The translations under genes were made by a program, and so were the position numbers. A DNA stretch of 15,846 nt from Minisyncoccota bacterium. Its GTDB lineage: Bacteria > Verrucomicrobiota > Lentisphaeria > Oligosphaerales > MVZH01. Of this stretch, positions 5,643 through 12,671 are shown piece after piece. The DNA is taken from assembly GCA_021734725.1 (NCBI GenBank), contig JAIPIM010000050.1:1-15846 (forward strand), read 5' to 3'. Position 1 is the first letter of the stretch. Every line of letters begins with the position of its first letter. Under the pieces are notes generated by a model. It was not told the DNA's origin. It did no database searches and saw nothing but the letters and a program-made list of their open reading frames with translations.

Positions 5643-8636
5643 ATGATCAACTGGGTTTTAAAGAAGATATTTGGTAATCGCAACGCCCGCGTGCTCAAGC
5701 GCCTGCGGCCGATAGTGGAGGACATCAAGGCTCTCGAGGAGCAGTACCGGAGTCTGACGGACGATCAACTGCGGGCAAAAACGGACGAATTTCGAGAGCG
5801 TTTGAAAGCTGGCGAGACAACGGACGATATCATGCGGGAGGCATTTGCCACCGTCAAGAATGCCTGCCGTCGTCTTATGGGCAGCGAGATTGAAGTAAGC
5901 GGGAGCACAACAACGTGGGACATGATCCCCTTTGACGTCCAGCTCATGGGTGCGATTGTGCTGCACCGTGGGGACATCGCCGAAATGGCAACCGGTGAAG
6001 GTAAAACTCTGGTTGCAACCATGCCCATGTATCTCAATGCACTGACTGGCCGGAACTGCCAGCTGGTAACCGTCAACGATTACTTGGCGCGTCGCGACTC
6101 GGAGTGGATGGGTGCGGTTTATAAGTACTTGGGTCTTACTGTCGGCTGTATCCAGCATGACATGTCGCCCGCGGAGCGTCGGGAACAGTACAACTGCGAT
6201 ATTACCTATGGCACAAACAGTGAGTTTGGGTTCGATTACCTGCGGGACCGAGGAATGGCCACTTCCTCGGATAATTTGGTTCAGCGCGATCATTTCTACT
6301 GTATTATCGACGAGATTGACAGTATTCTGATTGACGAAGCGCGAACGCCCCTGATCATTTCGGGTCCGGCGCAAGTATCGACCCACCGGTATGACAAGCT
6401 GAAGCCGCCAGTCAACGATCTCTATCGTCGTCAGTCACTTCTTTGCGCCAGGTTAACAAAGGAAGCCAAAGAGGTTTTGAACCGAGGGGATGCGACGGAC
6501 GAGGACGTTGACGAAGCTGTCCTCAAGTTGTGCCAGGTCCGCATGGGGATGCCGAAGCAGAAGCAACTTATGCGGTTGCTGGAGGATCCGGTGATTCGTA
6601 AGCAGGTCGAACGGAAAGAACTGGAAATCAACAGCGAGAATAACCGGGCATGGCTGCAGGAAATACGGGAAGAGTTGTTTTTCACGATTGACGAGCGCGG
6701 CGGGGAAGCCGATCTCACCGAACAGGGACGGCGTCGCTTGCGTCCTGACGATCCGGATGCGTTTGTTATTCCGGATATCGCCGCGGCCTTCAGTCAGATT
6801 GACACGGATCCCGAGCTCTCAGAGAAGGGAAAAGCCGAAAAGCGTGCAGAGGAGCAACAGCGGTTCGATGTGCAAAGCGAAACCATCCACAATATCTCGC
6901 AGCTTCTACGCGCATACTGCCTGTTCGAGAAGGATGTGCAGTACGTCGTGCAGGACAACAAGGTCTTGATTGTAGACGAATTCACCGGCCGGCTCATGCC
7001 CGGCCGCCGTTTCAGCGAAGGACTGCACCAGGCCTTGGAAGCCAAGGAAGGTGTACAGATCGAGCGTGAAACACAGACACTGGCATCGGTCACAATCCAA
7101 AATTATTTTCGCATGTATGACAAGCTTGCCGGCATGACGGGTACAGCGGAGACGGAGGCGCAGGAGTTCAAGGAAATTTACAATTTGGATGTTGTGGTTG
7201 TCCCGACCAACCGCCCGTGTATTCGGCAGGACGCGAACGACCGTATTTACAAGACGAAGCGCGAAAAATTCAATGCGGTAATTGACGAGATCAGCGAGTG
7301 TAACGAACAGGGACAGCCAGTGTTGGTTGGAACGATTTCCGTAGACGTTTCGGAAGTACTGAGCCGCATGCTGCAGCGGAGACGCATAGCGCATAATGTC
7401 CTGAACGCCAAGCAACATCAACGCGAGGCCGAAATTGTGGCTCGCGCCGGCCAGGCGGGGGCGGTTACCATCGCCACCAACATGGCGGGACGCGGGACCG
7501 ACATCAAGCTGGGGCCGGGCGTTGTGGATCTGGGGGGTCTGCACGTTATCGCCAGTGAACGGCACGATGCAAGGCGTATTGACCGGCAGTTACGGGGCCG
7601 TTGCGCGCGGCAAGGGGATCCTGGCTCGTCACGTTTCTATGTGTCTCTGGAAGACAATCTTATGAGGCTGTTCGGTTCCGACCGAATCTCCGGAATTATG
7701 ACGAAGCTGGGGCTTGAGGAAGGAGAAGAACTGTCGCACGGAATGCTCAGCCGGTCCATCGAGCGCGCGCAACGGCGCGTGGAACAACAGCATTTTGCCA
7801 TCCGCAAACGGACCCTTGAATACGACGATGTCATGAACAAGCAACGTGAGGTTGTCTATGGCCTCAGGTACGATATTCTGACGGATGACGATCCACGGGG
7901 CATGCTTTTCGATTTTGTGTTCACCGCGGTTTCTGAGCAAGTGGAGGCGGCCTTTGCGGCCGGTGGGCACGGCGGCGAAAAGGCCAACTGGGACGAGCTT
8001 TTGAATTGGTTGACTCGGACCTTTCCCATCAGTTTTCAGCGGAGCGAACTCGCGGATTCTGACGGGACGATTGAAGGAATTGCCCGCACGATTGTCGATC
8101 GTATCGACACCGTTTATTCCATCAAAGAGAAGGCGGAAGAACCGGACGCCATTCGCTGGCTGGAACGTCAGATCATGTTAAATGCTATTGACCGCCTGTA
8201 TCAGGAACATTTGTACGCCATGGATGCACTTCGTCAAGGCGTTTCGTTGCGTGCGTACGGGCAGAGGGATCCCTTGGTGGAGTACAAGCAGGAAGCATAC
8301 GGAATGTTCTCTGCTTTAATGGACACTATCAAGCAGGAAATCCTGTCGAATATGTTCCGGTCAGCTACGAATCTGGCGGCGTTCGAACAGATTCTGGCGC
8401 AGGCCCCCCGGGAAGAGCATCACGATGTCCTCGGGCAGTTTGCCGGGGTGCAGCAAGCCGCGTCGGAGGCCGCCAGTGCAGAGGGCGGGGGTGTCGGCCC
8501 GCAAACAGGCGGGACAGCCGTCGCCCAGATGCCTCAAGCCGCCGTTACCGTCCGTCGCAAGACGCGCAAAGTGGGCCGCAACGAACCGTGTCCCTGCGGG
8601 AGCGGCAAGAAATACAAACAATGTTGCGGTCGTTAG
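5643..8636 (+). CDS. secA: Protein translocase subunit SecA
   Basis: The ATPase motor that drives preproteins through SecYEG at the inner membrane. It has 997 residues, against about 900 in E. coli. Motifs in order: Walker A TGEGKT at 117-122, Walker B/DEAD DEID at 223-226 followed by SILIDEARTPLIISG, VDEFTGRLMPGRRFSEGLHQA in the preprotein cross-linking region, MTGTAETEAQEF, MAGRGTDI (R617-D620) and the Arg-finger helix QLRGRCARQGD near 649-659. The C-terminus ends in a zinc-binding SEC-C motif with C983, C985, C994 and C995, used to bind SecB and ribosomes. The segment between ISGPA and LLRAYCLF is about 80 residues longer than in E. coli and partly charged. Cys-Ala replaces the common Ser-Gly in the Arg-finger helix. 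Both traits resemble PVC-phylum SecA. The ATG follows a weak AGAAGA. It is transcribed alone. Confidence 0.98.
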   Translation: MINWVLKKIFGNRNARVLKRLRPIVEDIKALEEQYRSLTDDQLRAKTDEFRERLKAGETTDDIMREAFATVKNACRRLMGSEIEVSGSTTTWDMIPFDVQLMGAIVLHRGDIAEMATGEGKTLVATMPMYLNALTGRNCQLVTVNDYLARRDSEWMGAVYKYLGLTVGCIQHDMSPAERREQYNCDITYGTNSEFGFDYLRDRGMATSSDNLVQRDHFYCIIDEIDSILIDEARTPLIISGPAQVSTHRYDKLKPPVNDLYRRQSLLCARLTKEAKEVLNRGDATDEDVDEAVLKLCQVRMGMPKQKQLMRLLEDPVIRKQVERKELEINSENNRAWLQEIREELFFTIDERGGEADLTEQGRRRLRPDDPDAFVIPDIAAAFSQIDTDPELSEKGKAEKRAEEQQRFDVQSETIHNISQLLRAYCLFEKDVQYVVQDNKVLIVDEFTGRLMPGRRFSEGLHQALEAKEGVQIERETQTLASVTIQNYFRMYDKLAGMTGTAETEAQEFKEIYNLDVVVVPTNRPCIRQDANDRIYKTKREKFNAVIDEISECNEQGQPVLVGTISVDVSEVLSRMLQRRRIAHNVLNAKQHQREAEIVARAGQAGAVTIATNMAGRGTDIKLGPGVVDLGGLHVIASERHDARRIDRQLRGRCARQGDPGSSRFYVSLEDNLMRLFGSDRISGIMTKLGLEEGEELSHGMLSRSIERAQRRVEQQHFAIRKRTLEYDDVMNKQREVVYGLRYDILTDDDPRGMLFDFVFTAVSEQVEAAFAAGGHGGEKANWDELLNWLTRTFPISFQRSELADSDGTIEGIARTIVDRIDTVYSIKEKAEEPDAIRWLERQIMLNAIDRLYQEHLYAMDALRQGVSLRAYGQRDPLVEYKQEAYGMFSALMDTIKQEILSNMFRSATNLAAFEQILAQAPREEHHDVLGQFAGVQQAASEAASAEGGGVGPQTGGTAVAQMPQAAVTVRRKTRKVGRNEPCPCGSGKKYKQCCGR

Positions 8637-8639
8637 CCT

Positions 8640-8665
8640 GCATTATTCACCTCAAAGACTCAAAG
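8640..8665 (-). repeat. Intergenic repeat, copy 2 (CTTTGAGTCTTTG core at 8653-8665)
   Basis: On the minus strand this reads CTTTGAGTCTTTG, then AG, then GTGAATA, matching the copy at 4393-4418 in 22 of 26 positions. Like copy 1 it lies where two genes converge, here secA and the membrane-anchored hypothetical gene. No hairpin followed by a T-run was found beside either copy, so it is not a classical intrinsic terminator. Confidence 0.5.
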
Positions 8666-8699
8666 CGCTATAAGATATTGGTATGATGAATTAATCGGG

Positions 8700-9953
8700 C
8701 TAGTGTTCTTTCGAGAGCAGATCCGTACCGTTCATCACCCAAACATCTTCACCGGTTTCCGGCTTGGAACCACCAACAATCCTGCCATCCTTTTGCAGCA
8801 TGACAACAAAGGCTTGATCAGTAGTTGAGATGACGTTTTCAGCTTGGCAGCGGAATGCCCAGAACTGCCATATTGCCTCAGCGGTCTGGAAGCGTACGTC
8901 ATAGTCTTGTGCCAGGAACAGCGGATCCATAACAAGGTAAAGGACGGCATTGCGGCCCTGTTCCTTAGCGTATGCGGAGTCCGCGATTTTACCGCCCATT
9001 CGCCTGTGCTGATAATTCAGCCATCCTCCAAAGGCACGCACAACGGGCTTCAATTCCGTGGAAGACGTTCTTGGCTCGGGTTGAAAGCGAATAGGTTTCT
9101 GGTGTTGGACCGATGCCGTTGTGGTCGACTCTTGGTCTTCCGGGTCCATTTGCTGGTCTGTCGGCTCTCTGGCGGGCTCACTGGCTGAGGTTTCTTTGGG
9201 AAGGGGGGCAGTCTCTTCCGCCGGGGCTGTCCGAGTGCTGTGTCGCGGGTCTTCCTCCCGCCGGATTTCGGCCAATTCTCGTGCGGCTGACGTTAATTCG
9301 CGAAGCGCCATGAGCTTTGCCGCGCGGGCCGGAAACAACCGTCGATACTGGGATGGGTGGACAGCGTGAATGGCGAGTATCATTTTCCCATGCGGCATGC
9401 CCAGAACGATAGCCCCGTTGCGTGCTTCCAGCAGTGTTCCGGAAAGATACCTTCCGTCTCGCAGTTTCACCTTGTATGGTTCACCGATTGGGGGTTCTTT
9501 AAGGCGATCGAGATAACTGCTGCGCAGATTTTCATACAGTAGTTCCAGGCGGGTTTTTTGTGAAGGCTCGGGCGTGCGCGGCTCGGTTGCTTCCAGTGGT
9601 TCAAGTGGGGAAGAAGGCACCTTCTGCCGGCTCGTGGAGTATGGTGTTTCAGCAGGCCCACCGGCATGTGGTCTCTCCTGATTGCTCTCGTCTCCGGCCG
9701 TTGCTTCTCGTAACGCGGATGCGCTATGCTCGGTCTTCTCGACCGCTTTCGCGGGACTTTTTGTGCGCCCAGATGCAAGCTGGCTCCGGGCGGTCCGCAG
9801 CCGCTCCCCCAGTCGTTGCATCCAACCTTTGGTGGGGCCGAACCGGTTCAAGGCATGGGCCCCTACCACACAACATGCGAAGAGTGCGACAACTTTCAGA
9901 ACATAATAGGTAGCGGTATTTCGGAATGAACGCTTGAACCGGCGTCGCCCCAT
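8700..9953 (-). CDS. Hypothetical membrane-anchored protein with SH3-like segment and low-complexity linkers
   Basis: I do not recognise this 417-residue protein. The N-terminus is very basic (GRRRFKRSFRN), followed by one membrane segment at about residues 16-36 (YYVLKVVALFACCVVGAHAL), so the chain should be anchored with its bulk outside the cytoplasm. Two Pro/Glu/Thr/Ser-rich linkers (about 60-133 and 235-300) flank a short beta-rich segment at 159-208 (KVKLRDGRYLSGTLLEARNG) that looks like an SH3/Sm-like barrel. The last 110 residues are ordered, with aromatic clusters such as AIWQFWAFRC and a DPLFLAQDYDVRFQ segment. Two ATGs lie two codons apart. AAAGGA is 1 base from the first (9959) and 7 bases from the second (9953), so I chose 9953. 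It converges with secA and diverges from the oxidoreductase. An envelope role is only inference from topology. Confidence 0.78.
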   Translation of the reverse strand: MGRRRFKRSFRNTATYYVLKVVALFACCVVGAHALNRFGPTKGWMQRLGERLRTARSQLASGRTKSPAKAVEKTEHSASALREATAGDESNQERPHAGGPAETPYSTSRQKVPSSPLEPLEATEPRTPEPSQKTRLELLYENLRSSYLDRLKEPPIGEPYKVKLRDGRYLSGTLLEARNGAIVLGMPHGKMILAIHAVHPSQYRRLFPARAAKLMALRELTSAARELAEIRREEDPRHSTRTAPAEETAPLPKETSASEPAREPTDQQMDPEDQESTTTASVQHQKPIRFQPEPRTSSTELKPVVRAFGGWLNYQHRRMGGKIADSAYAKEQGRNAVLYLVMDPLFLAQDYDVRFQTAEAIWQFWAFRCQAENVISTTDQAFVVMLQKDGRIVGGSKPETGEDVWVMNGTDLLSKEH

Positions 9954-10020
9954 AGCCATGTCCTTTAATCTTTAGAGACACTTTCCATTCAACTCAAACC
10001 CAATAACATAATACCTGTGC

Positions 10021-10037
10021 GCCTGGTTCCAACAGGC
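10021..10037. repeat. Short inverted repeat upstream of the oxidoreductase promoter
   Basis: GCCTG and CAGGC flank a 7-base loop (GTTCCAA), ending 8 bases before the -35 hexamer at 10046. It could be an operator half-structure or chance; the arms are only 5 bases. Confidence 0.2.
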
Positions 10038-10045
10038 TTAAGTCT

Positions 10046-10074
10046 TTGACGTTGCTCATGCGTCCCTCTATAGT
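10046..10074 (+). promoter_or_regulatory. Candidate sigma-70 promoter for the FAD oxidoreductase
   Basis: TTGACG at 10046-10051 and TATAGT at 10069-10074 each match five of six consensus positions, with an ideal 17-base spacer. Transcription would begin near 10081, giving a leader of about 87 bases. This is the best promoter match in the window. Confidence 0.6.
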
Positions 10075-10167
10075 AAGTTAAATGGAGAGGACGTTTATCT
10101 TTTCACGAAACACTGCAAATGACTGATTGTCGCCTGCACGGAACATGAATTCAGAAAGGTGGTTTCC

Positions 10168-11412
10168 ATGAACACAACCAAATATGTTTTGATTGGTGCC
10201 GGACTGGCTTCAGCGGAAGCGGTTAAAGGAATTCGGAAGCACGACAAAGACGGTGATATTCTGCTGGTGGGGGCTGAACCCCATTTGCCCTACAACAGGC
10301 CGCCGCTTTCCAAAGACCTTCTCAAGGGATCCAAGACACGCGCCGATATTTTCTGTGAGGACGAAGGTTTTTATCGGGAGGCGGGCGTTGAACTTAAGCT
10401 GGGGCATACCGTGACCGGACTCGATGCGAAGAAGCATACGCTGACTATGGACGACGGCGAGGAACGGAGGTTCGAGAAGGCTCTGCTTGCGACGGGGGGA
10501 TCGACCGTCCAGTTGCCGCACGTGAGTGCCGAGATTGAAGGGGTGCATTACCTGCGCACCGTCGATGACGCCGAATCACTTGAGCGCGTAGCCCGCCGGA
10601 CTCGAGAGGCGGTTGTTGTCGGTGCGGGCTTCATAGGGATGGAAGTCTCGGCCACGCTGACGCAAATGGGTGTGAAAGTTACGGTGCTTGAAGCCCAGGA
10701 GCACATTTGGCCCCGTTTTGCCGCGCCACGTCTTGCGGACGCGATTCAATCGTATTACGAAGACAAGGGCGTTGCCTTTATTACAGGCGATAAATTGTCG
10801 CGCCTCAATGCAGCGCCGGCCGTCACATCCGTAACAACCGAGTCCGGCCGCGAGATATCCTGTCAACTGGTGTGTTGCGCGGTCGGCATTAAGCCTGATA
10901 TTGACCTGGGGCTTGAGGCCGGTCTTGACCATGAGAACGGGCTCTTTGTTGACAAAACAATGCGCACGAGCCATCCCGACATTTATGCCGCCGGTGACAT
11001 CGCCAATTTTCCCGATCCTTATTTTGGCAAACGACGGCGCGTGGAACACTGGGGGCAGGCTGAATACAGTGGTGGTCTGGCCGGCGAAAATATGGCGGGT
11101 GCCGATAAACCTTATGATCTTCTTACCTACGCATGGTCGGAGGGATTTGATCTTCACTATGAGTTCGGTGGTGACGAAGGAAGCGTTGGCAGCGTGATTT
11201 GGCGCGGAGAATTTCCATACCCCAATTTCGTCTGTTTCCATGTTCGCGACAACCGGATCAGTGCGTTCATTGCGGTCAATCCGGATGACGCCTTGCTTGG
11301 CCCCCTGGAAACTCTGGTGAAGAAACGAATCGACGCGGCTCCGGTTAGACGACAACTGGCGGACCCTGATGCCTCATTGACCGATGTTGTTTCCGCCATA
11401 AAAAGTGCCTGA
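10168..11412 (+). CDS. FAD/NAD(P)-dependent oxidoreductase, ferredoxin reductase type
   Basis: A 414-residue two-dinucleotide-binding flavoprotein. The FAD-binding start is VLIGAGLASAEA (residues 7-18), followed by PYNRPPLSKDLL, a block shared with rhodocoxin and putidaredoxin reductases, an ATGG motif, the NAD(P) motif VVVGAGFIGME (G152, G154, G157) and the second FAD motif YAAGDIANF (A275-D277). No redox CxxC pair is present, so it is not a thioredoxin-reductase or disulfide-reductase type. The likely reaction is electron transfer from NAD(P)H through FAD to a small iron-sulfur protein. The [4Fe-4S] ferredoxin about 1 kb away is a candidate partner, by position only. A GTG at 10159 is in frame, but AGAAAGG lies 8 bases before the ATG at 10168, so I chose the ATG. 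It converges with the aldo/keto reductase gene. Confidence 0.9.
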   Translation: MNTTKYVLIGAGLASAEAVKGIRKHDKDGDILLVGAEPHLPYNRPPLSKDLLKGSKTRADIFCEDEGFYREAGVELKLGHTVTGLDAKKHTLTMDDGEERRFEKALLATGGSTVQLPHVSAEIEGVHYLRTVDDAESLERVARRTREAVVVGAGFIGMEVSATLTQMGVKVTVLEAQEHIWPRFAAPRLADAIQSYYEDKGVAFITGDKLSRLNAAPAVTSVTTESGREISCQLVCCAVGIKPDIDLGLEAGLDHENGLFVDKTMRTSHPDIYAAGDIANFPDPYFGKRRRVEHWGQAEYSGGLAGENMAGADKPYDLLTYAWSEGFDLHYEFGGDEGSVGSVIWRGEFPYPNFVCFHVRDNRISAFIAVNPDDALLGPLETLVKKRIDAAPVRRQLADPDASLTDVVSAIKSA

Positions 11413-11476
11413 TCCCGTCGGAACTTTCACGGACTCAGCGGGCGACGTATAGTATGACTGTCGGTCTTATGCACAA

Positions 11477-12424
11477 TCACCCGAGCCAGGCGAATTGAGG
11501 TGGTGCAAAATCGGCTTCATAGAAAGGCGACACCATTCGACCGGGCTTGACCAGCCTGTCGACGTGTTCGCGGTCACCATCTTCGATATCAACGTCCAGA
11601 GCTCCCACATTGTCTTCGAGGTGTTCCATGGTACGGGGTCCGATAATGGGGGCCGTCACGCCCGGTTGGTTCATGCACCAGGCCAGCGCGAACTGCGACA
11701 TGGTGCAATCTTTTTCTGTGATAAGCGGCTCCAGTCCTTCGGTGACATCGAAAACATGCTCATTCAAGCGTTCACTTTCTTTGCCTTCGAATCGGCTTCC
11801 TTTTGGGGCCGGTTCTTTCCGCTTGTACTTGCCGGTGAGCAGTCCCCCCGCCAGCGGGCTCCAGGGGATGATGCCATATCCGTACTTTTCGGCAACGGGT
11901 AATACGGTGCGCTCGATCCGGCGGTCGAGAATGTGGTAAGGCGGTTGTTCGCACACAAATCGGTTGAGTCCCAGTTCTTTTGCGACCCACAGAGACTCCA
12001 CCATTTGCCATCCGGCAAACGTGCTGGTGCCGATGTAGCGAACTTTCCCGCTGTGGATAAGATCATCCAATGCACGCAATGTCTCATCGATCGGAATCGC
12101 TGAGTCCGGCCGGTGGATTTGATAGAGATCGATCCAGTCTGTCTGCAGCCGTTTCAGGCTGGCTTCGCATTGCTCCACAATATGCCGTCTGCTCGTCCCG
12201 CTCTGGTTTGGTCCTTCACCCATCGGCGCATAGACTTTGGTAGCCAGGACGATATTATCCCGTTTGCCATTGCGCGCCAACGCTTCTCCCGTCGCTTTCT
12301 CGCTGTCGCCTCGTCCGTATACGTTGGCCGTATCAATAAAATTGATGCCGGCGTCAACCGCCCGGTCAATGATGTCAAATGAATCTTCCGGTGCTGTTCG
12401 CGTTCCAAACATCATACACCCCAA
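11477..12424 (-). CDS. Aldo/keto reductase, 5' end interrupted by an in-frame stop
   Basis: A (beta/alpha)8-barrel NADPH-dependent oxidoreductase. Numbered from the canonical ATG at 12475, the catalytic tetrad is intact: D48 and Y53 (DTANVY), K80 (ATKVY) and H121 (YQIHRPD). The NADP-binding end is present (APIIGPRTMEHLEDN). The family-typical N-terminus (LGRTGIEVSPLCLG) is encoded upstream, but a TAA at 12461-12463 separates it from the start MNYR. Coordinates given here begin at a TTG (codon 18); an ATG pair follows at codons 21-22. Neither has a clear ribosome binding site, and both would remove the first strand of the barrel. The gene is thus a recent nonsense pseudogene, a case of re-initiation or readthrough, or a sequencing error. 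The rest of the frame is undamaged, which favours a recent event. It ends the pncA-pncB-ferredoxin run. Confidence 0.82.
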   Translation of the reverse strand: MGCMMFGTRTAPEDSFDIIDRAVDAGINFIDTANVYGRGDSEKATGEALARNGKRDNIVLATKVYAPMGEGPNQSGTSRRHIVEQCEASLKRLQTDWIDLYQIHRPDSAIPIDETLRALDDLIHSGKVRYIGTSTFAGWQMVESLWVAKELGLNRFVCEQPPYHILDRRIERTVLPVAEKYGYGIIPWSPLAGGLLTGKYKRKEPAPKGSRFEGKESERLNEHVFDVTEGLEPLITEKDCTMSQFALAWCMNQPGVTAPIIGPRTMEHLEDNVGALDVDIEDGDREHVDRLVKPGRMVSPFYEADFAPPQFAWLG

Positions 12425-12460
12425 ACATAACGGGCTTACTTCGATACCAGTGCGTCCAAG

Positions 12461-12475
12461 TTAACGATAATTCAT
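12461..12475 (-). other. Canonical start of the aldo/keto reductase with TAA at codon 5
   Basis: ATG AAT TAT CGT TAA lies 4 bases after the ferredoxin stop. It is preceded by GAGGAG (12483-12488, the last two ferredoxin codons) at an ideal 7-base distance. After the TAA the same frame continues with LGRTGIEVSPLCLGC, as expected for codons 6 onward of this family. A single base change such as AAA or CAA to TAA would explain it. Confidence 0.8.
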
Positions 12476-12479
12476 TGGT

Positions 12480-12671
12480 CTACTCCTCGATGTCTATGGC
12501 ATCCACGGGACAGGCGTCGGCTGCTTCCTTGGCCTGGTCCTCCGCATCCGGCGGCACGACTTCCACGATCACGCGCGCCACGTCGTCGTCCGTCATTTCA
12601 AATACTTCGGGGCAGATATCTGGACAGAGTCCGCATCCAATGCATGCGTCTTGATCTACACGAGCTTTCAT
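12480..12671 (-). CDS. Small [4Fe-4S] ferredoxin
   Basis: A 63-residue soluble electron carrier. C10, C13 and C16 (CIGCGLC) with C54 (ADACPVDAI) form one [4Fe-4S] site. C20 follows as CP, but the second cluster's remaining cysteines are absent, so it is a mono-cluster type like the Thermotoga ferredoxin, whose MKVRVDADACIGCG start it closely resembles (recalled). C20 lacks an obvious disulfide partner. The ATG at 12671 overlaps the pncB stop as TAATG and has AAGGAG 8 bases upstream, inside pncB; a longer in-frame reading from 12725 only extends into pncB. Its last two codons double as the ribosome binding site of the aldo/keto reductase. This tight packing suggests coupled translation. Its redox partners are unknown. 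Confidence 0.93.
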   Translation of the reverse strand: MKARVDQDACIGCGLCPDICPEVFEMTDDDVARVIVEVVPPDAEDQAKEAADACPVDAIDIEE

